Notes under the pieces: generated by a model
What the model saw: only the letters and a program-made list of their open reading frames with translations
The model's database searches: none
Told to the model about the DNA's origin: nothing
NCBI GenBank assembly: GCA_002774285.1
Contig: PEYT01000006.1
Span: forward strand, 1-35,473
Direction of reading: 5' to 3'
Source: a candidate division WWE3 bacterium CG08_land_8_20_14_0_20_40_13
Lineage (GTDB): Bacteria; Patescibacteriota; WWE3; 0-14-0-20-40-13
DNA: 35,473 bases
Part shown: in pieces, positions 16,863-25,262 of the stretch
Layout of the letters: each line of letters starts with the position of its first letter
Numbering within the stretch: position 1 is the first letter of the stretch
Program-made: the position numbers and the translations under genes

Positions 16863-18022
16863 AAAACAAAATTAGTGTACAAATAAAACCAACTTATTTG
16901 GAAAAAACGGAAGCGTGGTTGTGGGAGTATTTAAGAAATTTGCAGGAATTTGAGCCTGTAGTCATTTGCGAGGAAACAAAGAATTTGGATATTTTCCCAT
17001 TAAATAATATTGTAATTTTACCAAAGGTAGAATTTCCTTTTAAGCTGGTGAGCTTCATCGCCAGAATGTTTTTACCAAGGAATATCGCAATTGAAAAATC
17101 GTTGACGACGGTTGTTAAAAATTCAAAAACGCATTTAATCCACGCTCATTTTGGTCCAAACGGAGTTTACGCGCTTCCTGTCGCTAAAAAATTAGGAATA
17201 CCTCTTGTAACATCATTTTATGGTTTTGATACCTCAATTCTTTCTTTAGCACAAAAGATGCGGCAATACTCTCTGCCTTGGGATCAGTTGTATTGGATAC
17301 ATGCTTATAGATCCCTTTGGAAAAATGGGGATATTTTTACGGTAACTTGTCAAAAAATGAAAGAAGATTTAATTAGACTGGGAGCACCGGAAGAAAAGAT
17401 AAAAATACTTCATTTGGGGATAAATTTGGAGAAATACAAAATGGCTCAAAGAAAGCTAACTAAATCCCCAACAATTTTAATAGCAAATAGATTTGTTCCC
17501 AAAAAAGGAACGGAGTATGCGCTTAGGGCGGTAGCAGAGGTGTTAAAAGTTTTTCCCAATGTCAAATTAAAAATAATTGGTGACGGACCTTTAAAAGAGG
17601 AGCTTGTTAATATAGTTTTAAAGCTTGGGATTTTCAGATCCACGGAATTTTTAGGCATTTTGGATTACGGGTCGTACATGTCCCAAATGTCTCAAGCTGA
17701 TATTTTTCTTTCTCCAAGTATAAAAGCTGTTGGAGATGAAGAAGGGGGAATTAATACAACAGTTATCGAGGCAATGGCGGTAGGAGCTTGTGTTTTTGCA
17801 ACGGAGGAATCGGGATCTGAACTTATTTATGACGGAAAGACCGGATTTGTGGTTTCTCAGCGTGATGTTAATGAGTTATTTACTAAGATAGTAAGTTACA
17901 TAGAATCTCCCGATGTTTGGAATGCAGTTGCAACAAATGCCAGAAAGCATGTCGAGGCGGAATTTGATAGTATTAAGCAAGCTAGGAAATTGGAGGAAAT
18001 ATATAAACTATGTATTCAATAA
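16859..18022 (+). CDS. GT4 family glycosyltransferase (WcaL/AmsK-like)
   Basis: Retaining GT-B glycosyltransferase, 387 aa, cytoplasmic. Seen: an N-terminal Rossmann half containing HAHFGPNGVYALPVAKKLGI and SFYGFDTSI, typical of the colanic-acid WcaL/AmsK group; a C-terminal half with ILIANRFVPKKGTEYALRA and LKIIGDGPLKEEL; and the EX7E donor motif as EEGGINTTVIEAM. The start at 16859 is chosen because its ATG overlaps the preceding TGA as ATGA. An in-frame ATG at 16832 would add nine unlikely residues inside the upstream gene. It overlaps the downstream GT2 gene by 13 bp. Probably extends a lipid-linked oligosaccharide; donor sugar unknown. Confidence 0.87.
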   Translation: MKNKISVQIKPTYLEKTEAWLWEYLRNLQEFEPVVICEETKNLDIFPLNNIVILPKVEFPFKLVSFIARMFLPRNIAIEKSLTTVVKNSKTHLIHAHFGPNGVYALPVAKKLGIPLVTSFYGFDTSILSLAQKMRQYSLPWDQLYWIHAYRSLWKNGDIFTVTCQKMKEDLIRLGAPEEKIKILHLGINLEKYKMAQRKLTKSPTILIANRFVPKKGTEYALRAVAEVLKVFPNVKLKIIGDGPLKEELVNIVLKLGIFRSTEFLGILDYGSYMSQMSQADIFLSPSIKAVGDEEGGINTTVIEAMAVGACVFATEESGSELIYDGKTGFVVSQRDVNELFTKIVSYIESPDVWNAVATNARKHVEAEFDSIKQARKLEEIYKLCIQ

Positions 18023-18879
18023 TAATTCCTGTTTATAACGAAGAAAAGTCCGTTGAACGCACTCTTAAAAGAGTGTTTAAAGTTTGCGGGGAAATTGGAG
18101 AAAAATTTGAAGTAATCGCGGTCAACGATGGGTCAAAAGACGAATCTTTTGATGTTCTTAATTCTCTTAAACACGAAGGATTAGAAATTATTAATCATAC
18201 TATCAATAAAGGTTATGGGGCTTCTCTTAAAGACGGAATCCGCGAGGCGCAATTTGATAAAATCGTTATTTGTGATGCCGATGGCACTTACCCAATCGAA
18301 AAAATTCCAGAACTCCTCTTAAACTTAGAAAGTGTCGATATGGTTGTCGGAAAAAGAATAGGACGGTACAAAAAAACCCCCTTCTTAAAATCTGCCCCTA
18401 AGTTTATTTTAGATCAGGTGGCAAATCTTGTTGTGGGCCGAAGAATTGAAGATATAAATTCTGGATTTAGGGCATTTAGAAAAAAGGATATCACGAGATT
18501 TTTTAATTTGATTTCAGATCGTTTTTCTTTTACTACAACATCAACGCTTTCTTATATGTCCAATAATCTAAGTGTTAAATATATCCCGATCGATTATGAT
18601 TTTAGAGAAGGGAAATCAAAGGTAAAAGCAAAAGACGGAGTGGATTTTTTACTGCTTATTATTAGAACGGTAATGTACTTTAATCCATTAAGGGTATTTT
18701 TGTGGCCAGCGTTAATTTTAATGTTTTTTGGTATTGGCAAATTTATTTTTGATCTTGTTATGGAGCCTTATTTAAACATTACAACCTCCGCAATGCTGTT
18801 TTTTTTGGCAGGTCTTCAAATTTTGGCGATTGGAGTACTAGCAGATTTAGTTGTTAGAACCCGTATAGGTACTTCATGA
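18010..18879 (+). CDS. Polyprenyl-phosphate glycosyltransferase (GT2, DPM1-like) with two C-terminal helices
   Basis: Charges polyprenyl phosphate with a sugar at the cytoplasmic face. Seen in 289 aa: SIIIPVYNEEKSV (3-15), VIAVNDGSKDES (35-46), NKGYGASLKDGI (66-77), DxD as CDADGTYP (Asp89, Asp91), the INSGFRAFRK acceptor region, then two hydrophobic helices near 223-245 and 255-280. A GGAGG at 17992-17996 is one of the few Shine-Dalgarno-like motifs in the window, though 13 nt from the ATG. The stop overlaps the next start as ATGA. Because the next gene is a PMT-like GT-C protein, the two plausibly form a donor-synthesis and transfer pair. Confidence 0.88.
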   Translation: MYSIIIPVYNEEKSVERTLKRVFKVCGEIGEKFEVIAVNDGSKDESFDVLNSLKHEGLEIINHTINKGYGASLKDGIREAQFDKIVICDADGTYPIEKIPELLLNLESVDMVVGKRIGRYKKTPFLKSAPKFILDQVANLVVGRRIEDINSGFRAFRKKDITRFFNLISDRFSFTTTSTLSYMSNNLSVKYIPIDYDFREGKSKVKAKDGVDFLLLIIRTVMYFNPLRVFLWPALILMFFGIGKFIFDLVMEPYLNITTSAMLFFLAGLQILAIGVLADLVVRTRIGTS

Positions 18880-20399
18880 ATAAAGTCTTAAGGGGCGAGG
18901 TCCCATCTCTGATCCTAATTTTTGTATTTTCCTTGTTATTTCTTTCCATTGGTTTGGATAAGGTCGGTGAACATTGGGACGAAGTTACCGTTGCCTCGGT
19001 TGGAGAGTCTTATCTTGGATTTATAAAAAATGAGGATTTTAGCCAAAGTTCGTGGGAATTAAATCACGAACACCCCCCAGTGGCAAAATACATTTACGGT
19101 ACAGCAAGATTCCTTACGAAGAATATACCCATCCTTCAGGACAAGAGTGGATATTATCCCGAAGGTCGTGACTTTCTTTTTGCCAGATTTTTTAGTGTTG
19201 TAATGTCGTCTCTGACAGTCTTGGTATTGTTTATGATCGGCTTCCAGATTTCAAAATCAAGGTTGGTAGCAGGTTTGGTAGCTTTATTGCTTTTTATAAA
19301 TCCTGTATTTCAATCCTACGCCAGAATAGTTTCATTGGAGGTACCACTTTTGCTTTTTGGGTCATTGTTTGTTTTGTATTCATTAAAATACGCAAGTAAA
19401 AAATCCCTCAAAAACTATTTTGCTGTTGTAATCAGTTTCGCTTTACTAGTTGGTACTAGATATAACGGTCTTTTGTTACTGCCATTTTTTTATATTCTGC
19501 AATTACACTATTTGTCCAATAATTCTAATTGGACTAATTTGTCAAATTTGAAAAGTCTGATTATGCCGGTTTTATCTGGAGTATTATTAATAATAATATG
19601 GCCCTATCTGTGGTCCAGTCCTGTGAGTGGTGTTTTGGCAAGTGCCGACCGCGGACTTGAGGTTCACACGAGAGAATACTTTTTAGGTAAATTGGGAAAT
19701 GCCCCTTGGTTTTACTATATATCGTATTTATTGGTCAAAACCCCGTTGACTCTTTTAGCTCTTTTTATATTCGGTATCGTTGGCGGTTTTAAAAAAACAA
19801 AACAAGTGGTAGTGTTTGCATTGCTTCTTTTTCTTTTGCCTTTTGCCGCAAGCTTTCTTCCTCTAAAACAAGATGGTCTTAGATATGTTAATTTGTATTT
19901 AATTGGATTTTCTGTGATTTGTGCATTTGGGGTAATCGGGGTTATTGGGGTGATTAGATCAATGGGTATTAAGATTGTGATTCTTGCATCCACATTTTTA
20001 CTTTTGATTATTTCCTTAACCAACCATTTCCCAAATTATCTGGATTACTATAACTATTTTATCCCTGTCGTGGATATTTATTCTAAACGGCTTTTTGAGA
20101 TTGGTGGTTGGGGAGAAGGTGTGTTGGAAGCTGTAAAAAAATTGCCAAAACCTCAAGATGGGCAAACTAGTAAAGTCTATTTTGCAATAAGTCCGGTTCA
20201 CATTATTCCAAATCTTCCAGACGGGTTTATAGAAACAGGGGATTTTTCGCAGGCTGATTTTGTTTTGATAAACACCAACTATAGATGGTATGATGGTTTA
20301 GTTTCTAATTCGGACCTTGAGAGATTTACGGTAATTAAGAGGATTACAGTGGGAAACTTTATAGAGCTTGTTTCGGTATATCAAAAATTACCAATATGA
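18876..20399 (+). CDS. PMT/ArnT-like GT-C glycosyltransferase
   Basis: Polytopic membrane protein, 507 aa. Seen: first helix, then GEHWDEVTVASVGESYLG with the acidic pair Asp35/Glu36, then WELNHEHPPVAKYIYG (His64, His66), matching the DE and HPP-K motifs of the protein-O-mannosyltransferase (GT39/GT83) superfamily. About ten further helices and a short soluble C-terminal domain follow. A heptad-repeat tract (19514-19548) lies in a loop (LSNNSNWTNLSNLKS), and a 3 x 9-bp repeat (19929-19955) encodes GVIGVIGVI in a helix. Translation is coupled to the GT2 gene upstream (ATGA) and to the epimerase downstream (ATGA). Likely transfers the sugar that the upstream enzyme loads on the lipid carrier, onto protein or glycan outside the cell. 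Confidence 0.82.
   Translation: MNKVLRGEVPSLILIFVFSLLFLSIGLDKVGEHWDEVTVASVGESYLGFIKNEDFSQSSWELNHEHPPVAKYIYGTARFLTKNIPILQDKSGYYPEGRDFLFARFFSVVMSSLTVLVLFMIGFQISKSRLVAGLVALLLFINPVFQSYARIVSLEVPLLLFGSLFVLYSLKYASKKSLKNYFAVVISFALLVGTRYNGLLLLPFFYILQLHYLSNNSNWTNLSNLKSLIMPVLSGVLLIIIWPYLWSSPVSGVLASADRGLEVHTREYFLGKLGNAPWFYYISYLLVKTPLTLLALFIFGIVGGFKKTKQVVVFALLLFLLPFAASFLPLKQDGLRYVNLYLIGFSVICAFGVIGVIGVIRSMGIKIVILASTFLLLIISLTNHFPNYLDYYNYFIPVVDIYSKRLFEIGGWGEGVLEAVKKLPKPQDGQTSKVYFAISPVHIIPNLPDGFIETGDFSQADFVLINTNYRWYDGLVSNSDLERFTVIKRITVGNFIELVSVYQKLPI
19514..19548 (+). repeat. Heptad repeat tract with inverted units, intragenic
   Basis: In 7-bp phase from 19514 the units read GTCCAAT, AATTCTA, ATTGGAC, TAATTTG, TCAAATT. 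The first and third units are reverse complements with a 7-nt loop, so a short hairpin is possible. The tract encodes part of a polar inter-helix loop. Confidence 0.5.
19929..19955 (+). repeat. 3 x 9-bp in-frame repeat
   Basis: Three direct copies of GGGGTNATY (19929, 19938, 19947) encode GVIGVIGVI inside a membrane helix of the PMT-like protein. A simple in-frame repeat that keeps the helix hydrophobic. Confidence 0.6.
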
Positions 20400-21400
20400 C
20401 TAATACAATTAATCTAAATGAATTTTACAAAGATAAAAATATATTAATTACAGGTGGATTGGGTTTTATCGGAAGTAATCTAGTTATAAAACTTGTAGAG
20501 CTTGGATCTAATGTAACGATAATGGATTCCTTGATTCCGGATTTTGGAGGAAGTTTTTATAACATTTCTTCCGTTACGGGAAAAGTAAAGGTAGATATAT
20601 CGGATATGCGGGATTCTCATAGTTTAGAAAAACTGGTGCCGGAAAAGGATATAATTTTTAATCTTGCAGGACAGGTAAGTCATGAAGACGGGATGGTTGA
20701 TCCTGTAATGGATTTGGATATAAACGCAAAGTCTCAATTGTATCTACTTGAGGCAGTTCGCAAAAGTAATCCTAGGGCAAAAATAGTATATGCAGGTACC
20801 CGCCAAATTTATGGGAAAATTGAGAATACGCCAGTTAATGAACTTCACCTTGTCCGTCCTTCCGATACCAACGGCGTTAGCAAATTTGCTGGCGAATGGT
20901 ATCACATCTTATACAATCAAGTTTATGGGATCCCAACAACTTCACTAAGATTAACCAATACTTTTGGTCCAAGACAACTTATGAAACACGCACGGCAGGG
21001 GTTTATCCCGTACTTTATTAAATTGGCTCTTGATGATCAGGAAATTCCTATTTATGGCGACGGGACACAAATTAGAGATATGAATTACATCGATGATGTT
21101 GTAGAGGCGTTTTTGCTTGCAGGATCTTCCAATAAATCAGATGGTCAGTATTACAATTTGGGTGGAATTATACCAATTACCCTGCTGGATTTTGTTAAAG
21201 AGCTTATTACCTCTGCCGGAAGCGGAAAATACCAGTTGGTTCCATTCCCTGTGGACCGCAAAAAAATAGATATTGGTGATTATGTTGGCGATTTTTCCAA
21301 AATTAAAAGAGAACTTGGATGGGAACCGAAAATTGGTATTGTGGAAGGCATTAAAAAAACTGTGGAATATTATAAAGCTAATAAGAAGTATTATTGGTAG
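20396..21400 (+). CDS. NAD-dependent NDP-sugar epimerase/dehydratase with Asn in place of catalytic Tyr
   Basis: Extended SDR enzyme, 334 aa, acting on a nucleotide sugar in the cytoplasm. Seen: GGLGFIGSN nucleotide-binding motif (20-28), DSLIPDFGG after the second strand, FNLAGQVSH, the YAGTRQIYGK segment, and LRLTNTFGPRQLMKHARQGFIPYFIKLAL, GDGTQIRDMNYIDDV and YNLGG typical of UDP-glucose 4-epimerase/dTDP-glucose dehydratase relatives. The expected YxxxK reads NGVSK (Asn159, Lys163), so the general-acid Tyr is missing. From memory, a subgroup of these enzymes carries Asn-Gly here, so this may be a family trait rather than damage. Translation is coupled by ATGA to the upstream gene; the next gene follows the stop directly. 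Confidence 0.82.
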   Translation: MTNTINLNEFYKDKNILITGGLGFIGSNLVIKLVELGSNVTIMDSLIPDFGGSFYNISSVTGKVKVDISDMRDSHSLEKLVPEKDIIFNLAGQVSHEDGMVDPVMDLDINAKSQLYLLEAVRKSNPRAKIVYAGTRQIYGKIENTPVNELHLVRPSDTNGVSKFAGEWYHILYNQVYGIPTTSLRLTNTFGPRQLMKHARQGFIPYFIKLALDDQEIPIYGDGTQIRDMNYIDDVVEAFLLAGSSNKSDGQYYNLGGIIPITLLDFVKELITSAGSGKYQLVPFPVDRKKIDIGDYVGDFSKIKRELGWEPKIGIVEGIKKTVEYYKANKKYYW

Positions 21401-22903
21401 ATGGAGCATAAGCGGGCATTTTTTATTCTTTTTTTAGTATCCTGCGTACTTTTGATTCCTTTTTTGGGATACTCGTATATTCAACCCACAACCGATCTAT
21501 GGCTTTTGCGGTCTGTGCATTTTTATTACGCAGTTAAAAGTTATAACTTTCAGGATACATATACAATGTACCATCCGGGAGTTACGGTAATGTGGCTTGT
21601 TGGTATAACTTCTGGACTCTTTTATAAGATAAGAGGGGGAGTGGATATTTTTTCATTTGATATTTTTTCTTCCTATATCTTTTGGCCAACTCTAGCCGTG
21701 GTTATGGCGGAGATACTTGCTCTTTTATTATTATTTAATGTTCTAAAGATAATTATAGGTCAAAAGACTGCGTTTATCTCATGTTTGATATTAGTTCTTG
21801 AGCCCTTTTTCTTGGGAAACGCCCGGTCAATTCACATGGATACTTTAGTTTCGTTGTTTTCTTTTATTTCCCTTTGTTATTTTTTTCTTGGGGTCAAAAA
21901 GGGGGGAAAATCAAATTTCGTTTTTTCTGGAATTGCACTGGGTTTTGGGATGTTGACCAGGATTAATGCAGGAGTTGTTTTTGCCTTTTATATTTTTTGG
22001 ATCGGTTTTCTAATTTTTTGGAGAAAGACTAGCTTAACGATTGGGTTAAAGGCCCTTTTAATTACCGGAATAATTGGAGCCTTGACTTTTTACATTTTGT
22101 TTCCTGCCATGTGGTTAAATCCAATAGGGACGGCGACAAGGATTCTTAAAGAGGGGGTTTTTGACACTGCGCTTGCGGAGGAGTCTAGGCGGGGGGTGTT
22201 ATTGGCCCTTGGTGGTATCCCACTTTTACAAAAAGTATTAGCTTATCCAATTTATCTGCTTTTTAGAATAACACCGCTGCTTTTTTTAATGCTTGGTGTA
22301 TTTGCAATTTGGGGAAGAAAAAGACTGGAACTATCGGAAAAAGTTTTTATACGGTATCTTTTTGCTTTCGTCATCTATTATTATTTGTTTATCACAATCC
22401 CCGATAAGCAAATTTTTAGATACGCGCTTCCGTTACTTCCCGCGTTAGCTGTTATCGCTGGATTTACTTTAACTAAACTGACTAAAAAGGGTTTGGTCGT
22501 CGGTTATTTTGCTGTCCAGCTTGTTTTAGTTTTGTATTATTATCCAAATTTCTTTGCTTTTTTTAACCCTCTTTTGGGAGGGATTAAAACTGCCAGTTCT
22601 TACATAAATCTTAACCAAGATGCTACAGGATACGCAGTTGTAGCGGACTACTTAAATCGTAAAGAGGGTTCGGATAAACTGACTTTGGCGATGTACGATA
22701 GCAACTCATTTAAAATGATTTTTAAGGGACAATCTTTTATGATAAAAACATATGAGTCCCAGTTTGGAAAAAAAGTTGATACAGATTACATTCTTTTTCC
22801 TATTAATATGGGATTAGAGTTTTTGCCAAAGGATATGTACAATTTGGAAAAGATATTCAAGGTAGCTGGAGCAGATTATTATTTTTTGTACAGGAGAATA
22901 TGA
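21401..22903 (+). CDS. GT-C membrane glycosyltransferase-like protein (paralog of the minus-strand gene)
   Basis: Polytopic membrane protein, 500 aa, starting on the base after the preceding stop. Seen: first helix, then IQPTTDLWLLRSVHFYYA (Asp32), then MYHPGVTVMWLVG (His58). This order and the HPGVT-MWL motif match the minus-strand protein at 13968-15587, as do later landmarks (EPFFLGNARSIHMDTLVS against DPFFLFYTRQFHVDVLMS; PAMWLNPIG against PANWVNPIE; DKQIFRYALPLLPAL against DRKLYERYLLPFVPVL). It lacks the two palindromic-element insertions of that paralog. A soluble C-terminal ~100 residues follows. The stop overlaps the aminotransferase start as ATGA. Likely uses a polyprenyl-phosphate sugar; acceptor unknown. 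Confidence 0.78.
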   Translation: MEHKRAFFILFLVSCVLLIPFLGYSYIQPTTDLWLLRSVHFYYAVKSYNFQDTYTMYHPGVTVMWLVGITSGLFYKIRGGVDIFSFDIFSSYIFWPTLAVVMAEILALLLLFNVLKIIIGQKTAFISCLILVLEPFFLGNARSIHMDTLVSLFSFISLCYFFLGVKKGGKSNFVFSGIALGFGMLTRINAGVVFAFYIFWIGFLIFWRKTSLTIGLKALLITGIIGALTFYILFPAMWLNPIGTATRILKEGVFDTALAEESRRGVLLALGGIPLLQKVLAYPIYLLFRITPLLFLMLGVFAIWGRKRLELSEKVFIRYLFAFVIYYYLFITIPDKQIFRYALPLLPALAVIAGFTLTKLTKKGLVVGYFAVQLVLVLYYYPNFFAFFNPLLGGIKTASSYINLNQDATGYAVVADYLNRKEGSDKLTLAMYDSNSFKMIFKGQSFMIKTYESQFGKKVDTDYILFPINMGLEFLPKDMYNLEKIFKVAGADYYFLYRRI

Positions 22904-24012
22904 TTAATTGGTTTGTTGACTTTAAAAAAGAGCTTAAAGAGGTTGGTCAGGAAGTCAAGATTGGTATTGATAATGTTATGGAAAGTGGGAGATTTGTAAT
23001 GGGACCTAAAGTCGCAGAGTTTGAAAAGGCTTTCGCAAACTATGTTGGGGTAAAATATGCGGTTGGGGTAGGAAACGGGACTGATGCAATTTCAATAGCG
23101 CTTCAAGCGCTTGACTTATCTAAAGGCTCGGGAGTTTTAACTACTCCCTTAACTGCTACTTATACAGGGTTGGCTATTAATATGGCGGGGCTTACACCTG
23201 TGTTTTCCGATATTGGTCTCGATCTCAATCTCAACCATAAGTTTTTTAAGTTACCTAAGATACTTAAATCATCCGATCAAATCAAGGCGGTTTTACCAGT
23301 ACACTTATACGGTAACCCGTGTGAGATAAGTGCCGTAGGGGATTTTTGCGTTAATAATGGGGCATATCTTGTGGAGGATTGTGCCCAAGCTCACGGAGCA
23401 AATTATCAAGGAAAAATTGTAGGGACATTTGGGGACCTTGGGTGTTTTAGCTTTTATCCAACCAAGAACCTTGGGGCTTATGGCGATGGGGGAGCTATTG
23501 TTACAAATGATGAAGATATCTATTTTAAATTAAGGATGATTAGAGAGGGTGGTCAATCGGAAAAATACAGGCACGATATTCTTGGGGTAAATTCTAGACT
23601 CGATGAGATTCAAGCGGCGGTTCTTTTAGTTAAGTTAAAGTTTCTGGATAAGTGGACAGCACGAAGAAAGGAAATTGCTAAATACTATTTGGATAATTTG
23701 GCTGGGGTTGGGGATATCCGCTTTCCAAAAGTTAATTCCGTATCCGAACCCGTATACCACCTGTTTGTTATTTTAACGAGCAGGCGGGATGAGTTGGCTA
23801 AATTATTAAGCGAAAAGGAAATCAAAACGGGAGTTCATTATCCAATACCGTTGCATTTGCAGAAGTGTTTTTCATATCTTGGATATAAGAAAGGCGATTT
23901 TCCGGAGGCGGAGCGTGCCTCTTGTGAGGTTTTAAGTATCCCAATGCACCCATATCTTACAGATATCGAAATTGAAGAAGTGGTTTGGAATATTAAAGGT
24001 TTTTGGAAATAA
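22900..24012 (+). CDS. DegT/DnrJ/EryC1/StrS family sugar aminotransferase
   Basis: PLP-dependent aminotransferase, 370 aa, that converts a keto-sugar nucleotide to an amino sugar. Seen: GRFVMGPKVAEFEKAFANYVGVKYAVGVGNGTDAI near the N-terminus, as in FdtB/QdtB-type dTDP-3-keto-6-deoxyhexose transaminases. VEDCAQAHGA carries the PLP-pyridine Asp160, and FYPTKNLGAYGDGGA carries the Schiff-base Lys189. The C-terminal VHYPIPLHLQ and LSIPMHPYLT motifs are also typical. It starts by ATGA overlap with the GT-C gene and has an AGGAG 3 nt before the ATG. No 3,4-ketoisomerase is nearby, so the exact substrate is inference. It closes a long co-oriented run, followed by a 74-bp gap. Confidence 0.9.
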   Translation: MINWFVDFKKELKEVGQEVKIGIDNVMESGRFVMGPKVAEFEKAFANYVGVKYAVGVGNGTDAISIALQALDLSKGSGVLTTPLTATYTGLAINMAGLTPVFSDIGLDLNLNHKFFKLPKILKSSDQIKAVLPVHLYGNPCEISAVGDFCVNNGAYLVEDCAQAHGANYQGKIVGTFGDLGCFSFYPTKNLGAYGDGGAIVTNDEDIYFKLRMIREGGQSEKYRHDILGVNSRLDEIQAAVLLVKLKFLDKWTARRKEIAKYYLDNLAGVGDIRFPKVNSVSEPVYHLFVILTSRRDELAKLLSEKEIKTGVHYPIPLHLQKCFSYLGYKKGDFPEAERASCEVLSIPMHPYLTDIEIEEVVWNIKGFWK

Positions 24013-24026
24013 ACTGAGTCAGGTTT

Positions 24027-24064
24027 CATCCCAAAGGGTAAGACCCTAAGCTTCTTTTTGGATG
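24027..24064 (+). terminator. Candidate hairpin/terminator after the aminotransferase
   Basis: The gap after the aminotransferase holds nested inverted repeats: CATCC (24027-24031) with GGATG (24060-24064), and AGGGT (24035-24039) with ACCCT (24043-24047), with a short T-rich run (CTTCTTTTT) after the inner stem. The inner stem is only 5 bp, so termination strength is uncertain. Confidence 0.35.
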
Positions 24065-24071
24065 GTAAAAT
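24063..24071 (+). promoter_or_regulatory. Extended -10 promoter before the GT4 gene at 24087
   Basis: TG-G-TAAAAT (24063-24071) matches an extended -10 box (5/6 in the hexamer). The predicted start would be near 24078, giving a leader of about 9 nt before the ATG at 24087. It lies just after the candidate terminator, which supports a transcription-unit boundary here. Confidence 0.5.
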
Positions 24072-24086
24072 TCTTGTAACCCAATT

Positions 24087-25259
24087 ATGACTTTATGTGT
24101 TTTTATCCGCTCCACAACTTTTCACAATAAATCCGGAGGCCTTGAGACTCAAAATCAGGTCTTGTGCGAGGGTTTGGTAAAAGAAGGCCACAAAGTATTT
24201 GTTGTTACTACAGGATTGGCATCGGATAGAAAAGATCAAACTGAAATAGGGCACTGCCCTAATTATATATTTACCGAATCTCCACCCGGAAAGTACTCTA
24301 AAAAATGGTTCAAAGAAAGCGTTAGGGCCTATATCGAGCTTTCCTGTCAACATAAGATTGATGTGTTGGTTAGTCAAAGTAGCGCGGGTCTTGAGGTTTT
24401 TAAAAAAGTTAAAAATGTTAAAAAAATTGCGATCAGTCACGGTACCTCTTTTGGAGAGTGGCAAACCCGATTTAAAATTCTTAAATCGCCAAAGAATTTT
24501 GTCCGCTTAATTATCAAAGATACTCCAATGGCTCTATCTGGTTGGTGGGAAGATTATCAGCTTTTTAAATTGAGCGACAGAGTGGTATGTGTAAGTAGTC
24601 TTGTCAAAGTTCGAATAGAACGGGAGTTTCCAATGTTCCGGGAGAAATTTGTGACCATAGATAATGGGGTCGATACAAACAAGTTTAGAATTAAAAATGA
24701 AGAGTTAGGAACTAAATTAAGAATTAAGAATCCCTTTACACTTTTATATATCGGCAGGGTTGTCAAAGAAAAGGGGTTAGAGGTTCTTCTTACAGCTGTT
24801 TCAGAACTTAAGAGACTTACAAAACTTAAGTTACTTATCGTTGGGGCCGGAGCAGATTTAGAAAGTTTAAAGGTTTTGGCAAAATCGCAGGGCTTGCCAG
24901 TCAACTTTATCGGCGAGGTTTCAAATCATGAAACGGTAAAGTACTATCACAAGGCGAATGCTTTTGCTTTTCCTACACTTCGGCAGGAGGGTTTCCCAAT
25001 GGTTTTGGCCGAAGCAATGGCGGCAGGTCTTCCCATTATCGCCTCTCGTATCGGTGGTATTCCTTCGGCTATCACAGATGGAGAAAACGGGATTTTGGTA
25101 GCTCCTGGCTCGGTCGCGGAACTTTCAAAAGCTATAGAAATGCTATATAAAGACGAGGAACATAGAGTAACTCTCGCGACTAATGCCCAAAAACTTTCAG
25201 GGGAAAAATATAGCCAGAAGTGTATGATAAAAAAGTATTTAGAGTTAGTCGCCACATAA
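24087..25259 (+). CDS. GT4 family glycosyltransferase with heptad-repeat insertion
   Basis: GT-B glycosyltransferase, 390 aa, cytoplasmic or membrane-associated. Seen: N-terminal FHNKSGGLETQNQVLCEGLVKEGH; ISHGTSFGEW mid N-domain; linker DNGVDTNKF; C-domain start TLLYIGRVVKEKGLEVLLTA; LLIVGAGADLESL; and the EX7E motif RQEGFPMVLAEAMAAG (Glu301, Glu309). The segment between DNGVDTNKF and TLLYIG is lengthened by RIKNEELGTKLRIKN, encoded by seven consecutive 7-bp units, at the junction of the two Rossmann domains. The gene begins a new transcription unit with its own extended -10 box. Sugar specificity unknown. Confidence 0.87.
   Translation: MTLCVFIRSTTFHNKSGGLETQNQVLCEGLVKEGHKVFVVTTGLASDRKDQTEIGHCPNYIFTESPPGKYSKKWFKESVRAYIELSCQHKIDVLVSQSSAGLEVFKKVKNVKKIAISHGTSFGEWQTRFKILKSPKNFVRLIIKDTPMALSGWWEDYQLFKLSDRVVCVSSLVKVRIEREFPMFREKFVTIDNGVDTNKFRIKNEELGTKLRIKNPFTLLYIGRVVKEKGLEVLLTAVSELKRLTKLKLLIVGAGADLESLKVLAKSQGLPVNFIGEVSNHETVKYYHKANAFAFPTLRQEGFPMVLAEAMAAGLPIIASRIGGIPSAITDGENGILVAPGSVAELSKAIEMLYKDEEHRVTLATNAQKLSGEKYSQKCMIKKYLELVAT
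24683..24731 (+). repeat. Heptad tandem repeat, seven units, intragenic
   Basis: 49 bp divide exactly into seven 7-bp units: GTTTAGA, ATTAAAA, ATGAAGA, GTTAGGA, ACTAAAT, TAAGAAT, TAAGAAT. Because 7 is coprime to 3, the peptide repeats every seven residues (RIKNEEL, GTKLRIKN). It sits in frame at the inter-domain linker of the GT4 enzyme. Confidence 0.75.
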
Positions 25260-25262
25260 TTT

